Source of the DNA: JBQTIQ01 sp052387955
GTDB taxonomy: Bacteria > Actinomycetota > Acidimicrobiia > Acidimicrobiales > JACDCH01
Assembly (NCBI GenBank): GCA_052387955.1
Contig: JBQTIQ010000037.1
Location: forward strand, 28,293 to 92,292
DNA: 64,000 nt
Direction: 5' to 3'
Shown here: positions 17,839 to 26,770 of the stretch, piece by piece
Layout of the letters: each line of letters opens with the position of its first letter
Position numbering within the stretch: position 1 is the first letter of the stretch
The notes under the pieces: generated by a model
What the model was told of the DNA's origin: nothing
What the model saw: only the letters and a program-made list of their open reading frames with translations
The model's database searches: none
Position numbers and translations under genes: made by a program

Positions 17839-18930
17839 TCACGGGCACACCAGGCCGCAGGCGGAAAAGGGCATGTCGTCGTAGGCCTCGACCGGGACCC
17901 CCCGCTCGGCCGCCAACTGCCCGAGATGGTCGAGGTCGGCGCCGGCGCCGGCGACTAGCAGGCGCCACGGCGAGCGCCGCAGCAGCACCCGTGTGGCTTC
18001 GCCGATGCCGGGCTTGATCAGGTTGACGTCGTCGATCCCGTAGACGGCGCCGATCCGCTCGACGGCTCGCCAGCCCGACCAGTCGGCCGGCGCCGGCGCC
18101 AGGGCGGCCGCGGTCGCCGCCGTCGCCGCCATCCCGGGGGTGAAGCAGTCGGCGATGGTGTCGACGAAGCGGCGGCTCACGTCGAGCTCGCCCAGCTCCG
18201 GGTAGGCCTTGGCCCCGTGGAAGTCCAGGGGGCCGATGAGGTCGGGCCGGAGCACGGTGCGGCTCACCAGCCCCGAGACCGTGGCGTTGAGGCAGGCGCT
18301 GGGGATCAGGAAGTCGGCCCGGCTTCCGGGCAGCGCCGCACACCAGCCGGGGTCGGCCGCCACCGCCATGCGGTCGTCGAGGCCGAGGCGGCGGCACTCC
18401 CGGGTGAGCTCGCGTTGGATGGCGCCCTTGCCGGTCCATCCGTCCAGGAACTGCAGCGGCAGGCCTGGGTGCCGCTGGCCGACCCAGGCCAGGGCGTTGG
18501 TGTCGATGCCCCGGTCCCGGATGATCGACACGCTGTAGTGGGCGACGTCGACGTCTCGGCACTGCCGGAGGTAGCGGCGGGCGAGGACGCCGACGGGGGT
18601 CCCGGCCCGGGCCAGCGAGACGAGCACGAAACGCTCCTCCCGCAGCCTCAGCACCCGCTCGGCGGCGACGGCCACCGCCTCGGCCACCGTCGCCGCGTTG
18701 CGGGCCAACGCCGATTCGAACAGCGCCCGGTACTCGGCCGACGGCTCGTACTCGACCGGCAGCAACTCGGCGTAGTGGCCGCCGGCGCGCAGGTTGGCCA
18801 CCCGTTCGTCGAGGGTCGACTCCTCGATGCGCTCGGTCAGGTCGGTGAGCACGAAGGTGACGTCGTCGGGCGGGTAGCTGCCGAACCGGGCCGGCGGTTC
18901 GGGCCCCGCCGGCACCGAGGCTGTCGTCAC
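17839..18930 (-). CDS. StiP family protein (Ter cluster; cysteine protease StiP / PRTase-like)
   Basis: The 363-residue protein matches the StiP family found in Ter stress clusters. It has GSYPPDDVTFVLTDLT near the start, VSLARAGTPVGVLARRYL and FLDGWTGKGAIQREL. The latter resembles a PRPP-binding loop, and the family has been described both as a stress-induced cysteine protease and as a phosphoribosyltransferase-fold enzyme; the sequence does not settle this. The GTG start at 18930 overlaps the TGA of the PRTase-TRSP gene (GTGA), a strong operon sign. It ends with a Cys-containing FSACGLVCP. Confidence 0.85.
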   Translation of the reverse strand: MTTASVPAGPEPPARFGSYPPDDVTFVLTDLTERIEESTLDERVANLRAGGHYAELLPVEYEPSAEYRALFESALARNAATVAEAVAVAAERVLRLREERFVLVSLARAGTPVGVLARRYLRQCRDVDVAHYSVSIIRDRGIDTNALAWVGQRHPGLPLQFLDGWTGKGAIQRELTRECRRLGLDDRMAVAADPGWCAALPGSRADFLIPSACLNATVSGLVSRTVLRPDLIGPLDFHGAKAYPELGELDVSRRFVDTIADCFTPGMAATAATAAALAPAPADWSGWRAVERIGAVYGIDDVNLIKPGIGEATRVLLRRSPWRLLVAGAGADLDHLGQLAAERGVPVEAYDDMPFSACGLVCP

Positions 18931-20237
18931 CTGCCGACCTCGACCACCTGGACGCGGCGGCGGGCCGCCAGGTGGGCCACCACGGGGTTGCGAAGGTAGG
19001 CGTCGGCGTCCTCGCAGAACACGAACACGTCGTCGACCTCGTCGAGGCCGAGGTTGTACAGGTACCGCGGCCCGCCGGTGGCGTCGGCGGCGGGATAGGC
19101 AACCCCGTCGACGACGGGATAGCCGGGGGCGGTGGAGAGCAGTACCGGGCTGCGGGTCGTCGAGCGGACGGCCACCTCCCCCGACAGGTGCGCGGCCACC
19201 AGCAGCGGGACGAACATGAGCTCTTCGGTGCCGAGCACGAGCGCTCGCGGGCCGGCCCGGCGCGACTCCAACTCGGCGGCGGCGGCGGCGGCCCCGGCCT
19301 CGACCTCGAGTTGTTCTCGCTCGGCCCATCCTCGTCGGGCCGTCGGCCGGGCGCCGACGTCTATGCGACGGACCCCGACCGGCGGCGAGGAAGCGGGGCT
19401 GGCCAGGGCCGTCGGGCGGCTGCAGTGGGGCCGACCCCCGCTCGCACCGTCGCCCTCGGTGGCGACGTCGGCGACGGTGGCGGTGGCGGTGGCGGTGGCC
19501 AGGGCGACCACGTCGAGCGCGAACCCGCCCCGCTCGGCAAAGCGGGCCAGTTCGGCCCGAGCTTGCGCCGAACGCCAGTCGAGGAGCGTGGCGATCAGGT
19601 AGCGCCGGCGGGGTGCTCGGCGTTCGATCGCTTCGATCGTGCTCATGACCGTCCGCCCGGTGGTCTGCTCGTCGTCGACCAGCACCACGGTCACGTCGGG
19701 GTCGAACACCTGCTCGTCGTCGTGGAACAAGAGGTGTTCGACGGCGTGGGAATGGGCCTCGCCGAAGGTCACCAGGGCGCCGGCCGGGGGCAGGGCGCGG
19801 GTGGTGTGCACCATCGGCCCGGGCCCCAGCGCCCGCCGCACCAGGTGACCGAGCCCGGTGGCGGTCTCGGCGTAGCCGACCACGATGGCATCGGGCCCGC
19901 CGATGGCGGCCGGTACCAGCGCCGGCGGCGCTCCCCCAGCCAGCGCCGGGCCCAGGGAGGCGAGGCCGGCCGCCCCGACCGGGGTGCCGAGGGCTTCCCC
20001 GACGAGCTCCCCCAACGCGGCGCCGGCGGCGACAGCGGTACCCGGGGCGACGTTCAGGTGCTTGCCCAGCACCCGGCTCACCACCAGCACCGCCCGCCGG
20101 GGGTTGTCGCGCCGGGCGACGGCGACGAGGGCATCGAGCCCGGTCCCGGTCACGGCCGAGTCGAAGGCGGTGACGTGGAGGACCGGCGCCGGCGGGGCAC
20201 CGACGACCACGACGCCGGCCGGGGAAGTCTCGCTCAC
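18927..20237 (-). CDS. phosphoribosyltransferase with C-terminal TRSP domain (Ter cluster)
   Basis: Residues about 40-250 form a PRTase domain: VVLVDDEQTTGRT at about 183-195 is the PRPP-binding motif with its two acidic residues. The C-terminal part contains ALVLGTEELMFVPLL, the hallmark of the TRSP domain that follows this PRTase type in Ter clusters. A low-complexity linker (ATATATATVAD) joins them. The role is probably attachment or removal of a phosphoribosyl group in the proposed Ter-linked metabolite pathway. It is translationally coupled to the StiP gene. No ATP-grasp gene, a frequent partner, is visible in this window. Confidence 0.85.
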   Translation of the reverse strand: MSETSPAGVVVVGAPPAPVLHVTAFDSAVTGTGLDALVAVARRDNPRRAVLVVSRVLGKHLNVAPGTAVAAGAALGELVGEALGTPVGAAGLASLGPALAGGAPPALVPAAIGGPDAIVVGYAETATGLGHLVRRALGPGPMVHTTRALPPAGALVTFGEAHSHAVEHLLFHDDEQVFDPDVTVVLVDDEQTTGRTVMSTIEAIERRAPRRRYLIATLLDWRSAQARAELARFAERGGFALDVVALATATATATVADVATEGDGASGGRPHCSRPTALASPASSPPVGVRRIDVGARPTARRGWAEREQLEVEAGAAAAAAELESRRAGPRALVLGTEELMFVPLLVAAHLSGEVAVRSTTRSPVLLSTAPGYPVVDGVAYPAADATGGPRYLYNLGLDEVDDVFVFCEDADAYLRNPVVAHLAARRRVQVVEVGR

Positions 20238-20369
20238 CGGCAGCGCCCGAGACCCGGGGTTCGATCACGAAGATGCGATCCCGAAGCAGCCCCACGACGG
20301 GGGTGTGGGGGGAACGGCCTCCGGCGGTGCCCCCCACCCGCCCGCAGGAGTCGGCAATCTTTCTCCCCG

Positions 20370-20440
20370 ATGCGAGCGCCGGAGCGCCCGCGCAGGCGCG
20401 GCCCAGGACGGCCTGCGTGGCCGGGGAACGCCGGCAAGCC
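20370..20440. repeat. family B dispersed repeat
   Basis: Contains GCGAGCGCCGGAGCG, CGCGCAGGCGCGG, CCTGCGTGGCCGGGGAACG in the order seen at 39580 and, reversed, at 46706 and 58286. Lies in the 208-base gap between the PRTase and lyase genes. Confidence 0.7.
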
Positions 20441-20445
20441 AGACC

Positions 20446-21630
20446 TCACGCGTCGATCAGGTCCACGAACGAGGATCCTTCGGCCAGCACGCCGTAGATC
20501 TCGGCCCGTTCGATCACCGACGACGCCCACGTGGAATGGGGACCGGTCTCGTTCATCTTGTTGCCGAACTGCGAAGGCTTGACGCCGGCGGCCTGTCCTT
20601 CGGCCATCACCGAGGAGGCGTCGACCCACTCCTCGAAGGTGGGTACGGCCAGGGCATTGACCGGCAGCACGTGGGAGGGGTGGATGACGGTCTTCCCGGT
20701 GAGCCCGTTGGCCCGGTCAGCCGCCGCTTCGCGGATCAAGCCGTCGAGGTGGGCCTTGATGAGGTCGGAGCGCAGGCCGCCGCCGTTGCGGCGCTGCACG
20801 AACAGGGACTCTCGCAGCTGCGGCTTCCACAGCCGGGGTTCGCGCCCGAAGTACTCCCACACCGACCCCGAGAGAACGAAGCCGTCCGACGCCCGGCCCA
20901 GCGCGTTGACGATGTCGGCGATGCACGAACGCAGCGGGGCGAGGTCGTAGATCACCTCGTTGATGCTGCGCCGCAGGCCGAGCAGCGAGCACAGGTCGGT
21001 GGCGCCGATGCGCACGGCGGCGACGGCGTGGCGGTGCTCGCTCAGGACCCGACGGAGCCCGGACAGCTCCGCGGCGCGGGACTCGAGGTACAGCACTTCG
21101 GGGCCTTCGAGGATGGGCATGGCCAGGAACGGGCGTCCGACGGTCTCGGCCGCCGACGCCACGCTGTCGAACCACTCCTCCGCCGACGCTTCGGTGAACT
21201 TGGGCAGGCACGCCCCCACGATCCGCACGGCGGCCTCGGGGAAGCGCTGCGCCAGCTGGCGGAGGTGCTCGGGCGTCCGGGGCCGCACGAAGAGCATGGG
21301 CAGTTCGGCGACGGCGCCGTCGGGAAGGCGCGACAGCTCCGAGGAGAGGTTGTCCTCGGCGGCATCGAGATCGGCGGTGGCCACGCTGTCCTCGAGGCAC
21401 ACGACCGCCGCCACCGCGCCGCATTCAGCCGCCTGGCGCAGCACCGGTACCAGGTTGACCCGGTTGGCCGGCACGTAGATCGTGGCCCCCAGCCCGAGGC
21501 CGACCGAGCGGGCCGGCCCGGCGGCCGGCACCCCGCCGGGGGCGTGGGAGAACAGGGCGCGCTCGTCGGCGTGGCTCAGCCACGGGAAGTGGCGCCGCAC
21601 GCTCCGTACCGTCGTCGTTCGAGAAACCAT
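20446..21630 (-). CDS. HpcH/HpaI-like C-C bond lyase (CitE-like TIM barrel, Ter cluster)
   Basis: The 394-residue TIM-barrel protein has AAVVCLEDSVATADLDAAEDNL, AVRIGATDLCSLLGLRR and LTGKTVIHPSHVLPVN, motifs of the citrate-lyase beta/HpcH family, including the Mg-binding acidic residue of CLEDS and the IHP loop. A version of this lyase is a regular member of Ter biosynthetic modules. It likely makes or breaks a carbon-carbon bond using a 2-oxo acid or acyl-CoA; the substrate is unknown. The start follows GGAAGAGGCGG. It lies 49 bases downstream of the TerD-TerA gene on the same strand. Confidence 0.88.
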   Translation of the reverse strand: MVSRTTTVRSVRRHFPWLSHADERALFSHAPGGVPAAGPARSVGLGLGATIYVPANRVNLVPVLRQAAECGAVAAVVCLEDSVATADLDAAEDNLSSELSRLPDGAVAELPMLFVRPRTPEHLRQLAQRFPEAAVRIVGACLPKFTEASAEEWFDSVASAAETVGRPFLAMPILEGPEVLYLESRAAELSGLRRVLSEHRHAVAAVRIGATDLCSLLGLRRSINEVIYDLAPLRSCIADIVNALGRASDGFVLSGSVWEYFGREPRLWKPQLRESLFVQRRNGGGLRSDLIKAHLDGLIREAAADRANGLTGKTVIHPSHVLPVNALAVPTFEEWVDASSVMAEGQAAGVKPSQFGNKMNETGPHSTWASSVIERAEIYGVLAEGSSFVDLIDA

Positions 21631-21679
21631 CTCCGCCGCCTCTTCCTGGTCCGGTCCCGGCCCGGTGGCCGGGACCGCC

Positions 21680-22921
21680 CTACTTGGAACCGGCCTTCCA
21701 GTTGAACCCGAAGCCGTAGTAGTTGTCGGCGTCCATGTGGCCCCGGAAGTACCGCTCTTCCTTGGTGATGGTCAACTGCCCGCCGGACTCGCTGATGACA
21801 CATACGGCGCAGAACGTGCGGTTGGAGTCGGGGTTGTTGAGGAAGATCTCGGTCTCGCTGCCGGCCTGGTCGCGAAGGGTCATACGGCCGCCGACGCTGG
21901 TGAAGTCGTTGGCGCCCTCGTAGATCATGGCGAAGACCATCACCCGCTGGACCAGGTCGGGGCGCAGGATGTACAGGTTCTCGCCGTCCGAGGCGGCGCC
22001 GCTGCGGTCGTCCTTGTCGAGGTAGAGGAACGGCGGGCCGTTGCGGTTGCCGAAGTTCCCGCCCAGGGGCTGGATGACGCTGCGGGTGCCGTCTTTCATC
22101 TCGTACATACAGCCGAGGTCGAGGTCGGGGGCGGACGAGCCGCCCGAGAACAGCCCGCGCCGGCGGCTACCGCCCTGCTGGTTCCAGTTGAGGTTGATGT
22201 GGACCTGCTGGGTCCCGCCGCCCTTGGCCACCGAGACGGCCCGCTTGTCCCCCTGTTGGGCCAGCGACACGTGGCCCCGGTTCCCCGGGGCCCCCGGCGG
22301 CGCCGCCGGCGGGGGCGCGGGCGGCGGAGGCGTGTTCACCGCCGGCGGTGCAACGGGCGGCGGCGGGGTGTCCACCGGGCGGGGGGGTGCGGCGGCCGGC
22401 GCCGCCTCCTCGCCGCCGAAATGGGTGAGGAGGGCGGACAGCCCGCCGTTGAAGCCCTGGCCGACGGCGGCGAAGCGCCACACGTCCTTGCGGTAGATCT
22501 CGCCGATCATGAGCGCCTTCTCGGCGGCGAAGTCCGACCCCGCGAAGGGGAAGCGGGCCACCTCTTCGGCGCCGGCCAGCAACCGCAGCGAACCCGAGCG
22601 CACCGCCGACATGGTCCCGCCACCGTCGATGGTGGCGGTGAACACGAGCTTCTGCACCGACGGTGGGATCCGGGCCACGTCGACCGCGAACGTCTCCTTG
22701 TCGGTGCCGGCCGGGCCGGTGCTGGTGATGGCCCCCTCGGGCGAGGAGCGCTGGTTGAAGAAGATGAAGTAGCGGTCGTCGGAGAGCTTTCCGGCCTCGT
22801 CGACCCCGAAGCACGAGATGTCGTACGTGTCGTTGCCGTCGATGGCTACGCCCACCGTGATCTGGGTCGACGGGGTGAGGTCGGCGAGCTTGGCCTTTTC
22901 GCCGCGCACGAACGATCGCAT
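21680..22921 (-). CDS. TerD domain fused to TerA-like domain
   Basis: The 413-residue protein has an N-terminal TerD domain (residues 1-175; VWRFAAVGQGFNGGL), a proline-rich linker (PPPPVAPPAVNTPPPPAPPP) and a C-terminal TerA-like domain from about 230 (DLDLGCMYEMKDGTRSVIQPLG; ENLYILRPDLVQRVMVFAMIYEGAN). The TerD calcium loop is degenerate. TerA-type proteins work with TerD in tellurite and stress resistance. GAGGAG precedes the ATG. It is 37 bases downstream of the TerD gene at 22959, in one operon. Confidence 0.92.
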   Translation of the reverse strand: MRSFVRGEKAKLADLTPSTQITVGVAIDGNDTYDISCFGVDEAGKLSDDRYFIFFNQRSSPEGAITSTGPAGTDKETFAVDVARIPPSVQKLVFTATIDGGGTMSAVRSGSLRLLAGAEEVARFPFAGSDFAAEKALMIGEIYRKDVWRFAAVGQGFNGGLSALLTHFGGEEAAPAAAPPRPVDTPPPPVAPPAVNTPPPPAPPPAAPPGAPGNRGHVSLAQQGDKRAVSVAKGGGTQQVHINLNWNQQGGSRRRGLFSGGSSAPDLDLGCMYEMKDGTRSVIQPLGGNFGNRNGPPFLYLDKDDRSGAASDGENLYILRPDLVQRVMVFAMIYEGANDFTSVGGRMTLRDQAGSETEIFLNNPDSNRTFCAVCVISESGGQLTITKEERYFRGHMDADNYYGFGFNWKAGSK

Positions 22922-22958
22922 CGGTGCTCCTCGGTTCTCTGGGCGGGCGAGCGGTCGC

Positions 22959-23537
22959 TCAGCCGACGTTGACGCCGTAGTTGCGCGCCAGCGGCGCGAG
23001 CCCGCCGGCGAAGCCCTGGCCGACGGCTCGGAACTTCCAGTCGCCGGAATGGCGGTAGACCTCACCGAAGATCATTGCGGTCTCGGTGGAGGCGTCCTCG
23101 GAGAGGTCGTAGCGGGCGATCTCGGTGCCGTTGTCGTCGTTGACGACCCGGATGAAGGCGTTGTCGACCTGGCCGAAGCTCTGGTTGCGGCTCTGGCCGT
23201 CGTGGATGGTGACGGCCACCACCAGCTTGTCGACGTCGCCGGGGACGCCGGGCAGGGTGACCTTGACCGCTTCGTCGTCGCCTTCGCCTTCGCCGGTGCG
23301 GTTGTCACCGGTGTGCTCGACCGAACCGTCGGCCGAGCGCAGGTTGTTGTAGAAGATGAAGTCGGCGTCGGAGCGGACCCGTCCGCCGGCGTCGATCATG
23401 AACACGCTGGCGTCGAGGTCGAAGTCGGTGCCGTCCGAGGCTCGCACGTCCCAGCCCAGGCCGATGAGGATCTTGGTCAGGCCCGGGGCTTCCTTGGACA
23501 GCGACACGTTGCCGCCCTTTGACAATGACACGCTCAT
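22959..23537 (-). CDS. terD: TerD family calcium-binding stress protein
   Basis: The 192-residue protein is a canonical TerD: MSVSLSKGGNVSLSKEAPGL, DFDLDASVFMID, and the acidic Ca2+ loop DNRTGEGEGDDE. It ends WKFRAVGQGFAGGLAPLARN. TerD proteins bind Ca2+ and associate with the inner membrane in TerC complexes. It is nearly identical in length and most residues to the TerD at 29676 on the other strand, so one is a duplicate. It leads the minus-strand Ter operon; a TATAGT box lies 64 bases upstream. Confidence 0.96.
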   Translation of the reverse strand: MSVSLSKGGNVSLSKEAPGLTKILIGLGWDVRASDGTDFDLDASVFMIDAGGRVRSDADFIFYNNLRSADGSVEHTGDNRTGEGEGDDEAVKVTLPGVPGDVDKLVVAVTIHDGQSRNQSFGQVDNAFIRVVNDDNGTEIARYDLSEDASTETAMIFGEVYRHSGDWKFRAVGQGFAGGLAPLARNYGVNVG

Positions 23538-23600
23538 AGCCGCCACCCCCGTGGTCGACGTCGCCCACGCCTCTCGTCCGGTCCAGTCCGGTCGCCGGCG

Positions 23601-23606
23601 ACTATA
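23601..23606 (-). promoter_or_regulatory. candidate -10 box for the terD operon
   Basis: TATAGT on the minus strand, in the AT-richest spot of the local 206-base gap, 64 bases before terD. No matching -35 box was recognised, so this is a weak call. The rest of 23538-23743 shows nothing else. Confidence 0.35.
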
Positions 23607-23743
23607 TCTGTGCTTGTCGGTCTGCTGCGGGCGTCGCTCCGCTCCTGCCTCCGCAGACTGTCGCCGGCGGCCTGGCGGCCGCGACGGCGACGTGCCGCGG
23701 GCTTTGTCGGGCATGACCAAGCACCCAGCTGGGGATCTGCCTC

Positions 23744-26700
23744 TCATCTCACGGTGCGGTCGTCGAGGGCGGGGTCCTCGATGCGCACCCGGGCCGGTGC
23801 GCCGTCCCCGGGGAAGAGGCCGATGACGATGGGCAGGGCCACGTCGTCGAGGTCGAGGTCGATCGAACTGGCTCCCGGCGCGATCGTGCCCAGCACCCGG
23901 CCGTCGTCGGCCGACCGGGGGGGCTCGGAGCCGGCCCGGGCGACCACGACGAGGTCGGGACGCAGCGACGAACCGCCCACCACCTCCACCTCTGCGCCCC
24001 GCTTGCGCCGGCCTGCCCGCCGGACCCGGTAGTAGACCCGGCCGGCGTCGGATACCGACTCGTGCGCCGTGCGCGCCCGTTCCGGGGCCCCGGGCACGGC
24101 GACCAGGGTGTTGCCGGCCCGGCGGCCCAGGGGACGGACCAGGAAGTGCAAGGTCCCGACCGGGGCGCCCTCGAGGCGCCAGCCGTCGGACAACTGGTAG
24201 GCAGTGTTGGTGACCTTGACGGTGGTGGGGCCAGCGGGGACCGGTGGCTCCTGCACGTTCCACGTCACATGGCACTCGGTGCACCCCGACGGCCAGGTCC
24301 AGCGCAGGACGATCGCCTCGCCCTCGGCGGCGGCGTGCACGTCGGCGACGTCGTCCAGGCCGGGGTGGGCCACGGCCGGTCCGGCCACCGCCTGGGCACC
24401 GAAGGCGGCGACGGGCAGGTACCAGCGGAACCCGCCGTCGGCGGTGTCGATGGCGGTGCCGCCGGTGGTCGTCAACGCCCGGCCCAGACCCTCGAGGCGG
24501 CGACCCTCGACCATGGTGCCGGCGGCGAGACCGGGATCGTCACCGCACCGCAGCACGGTGCCCTCCCCCGGCGGCGCCAAGGTGAGGGTGATGGCCCCGT
24601 CGCCGGTGACGACCTCGGCCAGCACCGGGGGGTCGGGCACGCGAAAGGCGGTGGCGGTGACCTCCCGGCCCGGGGTCATCACGAACGTGCCCGCCGAGCG
24701 GTACTCGACCGAGACCTTGTAGCGGTAGCGGTGGCCGGTGACGACGTTGGTGTCCATGATCCCGCTCTCACCCGAACGCATCCGCCGGGTCGGGGCGGAG
24801 GGGTCGGAGAGGTCGGCCCGTTCGGCCCAGATCGAGTGGTCGCCGGCCAGCCGGGCCCAACGCAGCTCGATGGCGCCGTCGTGCTCGACGGCCGTGAGCC
24901 GGTCGACGTCGAAGGCGGTCAGCACCGGCTGGGTCCCGGCCCGGCCCGACGCGATGCCGTGGCGGACGGCCTGGACCTCGTAGGACACGAGACGCCCCGG
25001 CGGAGCGCCGGCGTCTTCGATGGTGGTGCCGCCGGTCGAGCCCACCGAACGGGCCTCGCCGCCGCTCTCGTCGTGCACCGTGCGGAAGACCCGGTAGCTG
25101 ACGGGACCGCGCGCCGGCGACGCCTTCCACCCGACGGTGACGGTGTTGTCGCCCAGCACCGCCCGGACCCGGCTCGGCGCCGCCACCGGGAGCGACCGCA
25201 GGGCGCCCAGGACGGCCACCGAATGAGGGAGCTCGTCGGCCAGGGCGAGCACGGCCGATTCCCGCTCCGGCCCGTCGAGGGCGAGGGCGCCCGCCAGCCG
25301 GTCTCGGGCACCGGCCAACGCCGCCTCGATCTGGGGCCCGATCGCGTCCAGGCCGGCGCCGTCGGGGCCGGGCACGTCCTTGGCCCGCTGTTCCAGTTCG
25401 GCGACGGCGTGCACGGCGTCGTCGAAACGAGACTCGGACACGAGGCGCAGCAGGTCGTCCCACCGTTCGAGGGCTTCGCTCTGCGCGGTGTCGGCCCGAC
25501 GGCGGAGCTCGGCCACCTGGGGCAGGGAGCCGGCCCACGGTTCCAACCCATCGAGGCGCCAGCGGGCGTCGGTGACGTAACCGTCGTCGAGGCTCTGGGC
25601 CACCGCGGCCAGGTCGGTCTCGGCTTCGGCCAGAGCTCGCAGGTCGAGCCCGCAGCCCTCGCAGCGCGCTGCGGTCCGAGGTGACCGCCGGCCGCAACGA
25701 GGACAGGACCGGAACAGCTCGGCCCCGCAGCGACCACACCGGGTGGCGTCGGCGGGCTGGGCGGCGGCGCACGACGCGCACACCACGTAGTCGACGACGG
25801 CCCCGGTCTCGATCGGCGCCCCCAGCTCCTGGGCCAGGCGCAGGAGCAGCGACCGGGCCGCCGGCGCTTCGAGCCCCTCGGAGATGGCGGCCCGCAGCAG
25901 CCGTTCGAACTCGACCGGGGTGAGCCGGTCCTCGACCAGCACCGCCGTCTCGATCTGGGGCCGCAGGAGATCGGCGACATCCTCGGCCAGGCCGGCGATG
26001 TACCCGGCCCGGTCGCCGGTGACGAGCAGGTCGGTGGACAGGGCGAGCAGCTCGTCGACCACGGTGCGCACCCGGTCGTGACGCCGCTGACGGTTGCGGG
26101 CGGCCAGCGCTTCCTGGGCGGCCCGGATGTCGCCCACGGGGCTGGTGGGGGCGACCCCGAGGAAGTCGAAGAGGGTGCGGTGCACCCCCGACGCGCCGCC
26201 CTGCTCCCCCAGCCTGGCGTGCTCGGCCAGCAGCGACCGGGCTTGCTGGCGGACTGCCGGCGGGGGCGGAGCGGCCGATCCTGACGGCCCGTCGTCGATC
26301 ACCCGCCGGCGCCCGACCCGGGCGTCGAACTCGGCGTCGGTCACGCCGAGGCGCCGCGACGTTGCCCGCAGGCGGTCGAGGCGGCTGGCCGGGACCCCGC
26401 CCAGGCGGCGCTCGAGGGTGTCGAGCATCTCGTCGAGCCGGGCGAAGCGGGCCTCGGCGTCCGACGCCCGGCCCGACATGACCCGGTCCCGGTTGGCGGC
26501 CCGCAGTGCGGGGTCGAGCAGCTGGCCCGCCAGCTCGTCGCGCTCCTTCAACAACGCGGTCACCAACCCCTTGTAGCGGGGGCTCGACTGCTCCTTGCGC
26601 CAGAAGGCGACGACCTCGTCGATACGGGCCTGGATGGCGCTGACGTCGTCGGTGGCCGGGTCGAGGGCGAAGACCATGAAGGCGTCTTCGGACGTTCGCC

Positions 26701-26758
26701 GACCCCCGTCGAGCAGCGGTCTGAGGACGTCCTTGCGATAGGCGTTGGCGTCGAACAT
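23744..26758 (-). CDS. zinc-ribbon and fibronectin III-like protein of the Hsp70 operon
   Basis: The 1004-residue protein has a long helical N-terminal region (1-330), then two zinc ribbons at about 335-375 (CASCAAAQPADATRCGRCG and CPRCGRRSPRTAARCEGCG), a helical segment, and several beta-sandwich fibronectin III-like repeats from about 510 to 870 (for example VTVGWKASPARGPVSYRVF). No signal peptide or transmembrane segment. The N-terminus resembles tetratricopeptide or co-chaperone helices, without a J domain. It lies 12 bases after the Hsp70 stop in the same transcript, so it is probably a client adaptor. Its molecular function is unknown. Confidence 0.78.
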   Translation of the reverse strand: MFDANAYRKDVLRPLLDGGRRTSEDAFMVFALDPATDDVSAIQARIDEVVAFWRKEQSSPRYKGLVTALLKERDELAGQLLDPALRAANRDRVMSGRASDAEARFARLDEMLDTLERRLGGVPASRLDRLRATSRRLGVTDAEFDARVGRRRVIDDGPSGSAAPPPPAVRQQARSLLAEHARLGEQGGASGVHRTLFDFLGVAPTSPVGDIRAAQEALAARNRQRRHDRVRTVVDELLALSTDLLVTGDRAGYIAGLAEDVADLLRPQIETAVLVEDRLTPVEFERLLRAAISEGLEAPAARSLLLRLAQELGAPIETGAVVDYVVCASCAAAQPADATRCGRCGAELFRSCPRCGRRSPRTAARCEGCGLDLRALAEAETDLAAVAQSLDDGYVTDARWRLDGLEPWAGSLPQVAELRRRADTAQSEALERWDDLLRLVSESRFDDAVHAVAELEQRAKDVPGPDGAGLDAIGPQIEAALAGARDRLAGALALDGPERESAVLALADELPHSVAVLGALRSLPVAAPSRVRAVLGDNTVTVGWKASPARGPVSYRVFRTVHDESGGEARSVGSTGGTTIEDAGAPPGRLVSYEVQAVRHGIASGRAGTQPVLTAFDVDRLTAVEHDGAIELRWARLAGDHSIWAERADLSDPSAPTRRMRSGESGIMDTNVVTGHRYRYKVSVEYRSAGTFVMTPGREVTATAFRVPDPPVLAEVVTGDGAITLTLAPPGEGTVLRCGDDPGLAAGTMVEGRRLEGLGRALTTTGGTAIDTADGGFRWYLPVAAFGAQAVAGPAVAHPGLDDVADVHAAAEGEAIVLRWTWPSGCTECHVTWNVQEPPVPAGPTTVKVTNTAYQLSDGWRLEGAPVGTLHFLVRPLGRRAGNTLVAVPGAPERARTAHESVSDAGRVYYRVRRAGRRKRGAEVEVVGGSSLRPDLVVVARAGSEPPRSADDGRVLGTIAPGASSIDLDLDDVALPIVIGLFPGDGAPARVRIEDPALDDRTVR

Positions 26759-26770
26759 CCGCCGCCAGAA

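Noticed and set aside
23538..23743. Possible small gene upstream of terD
   Set aside because: Frames here have no start with a ribosome site and no coherent composition; treated as a promoter gap.
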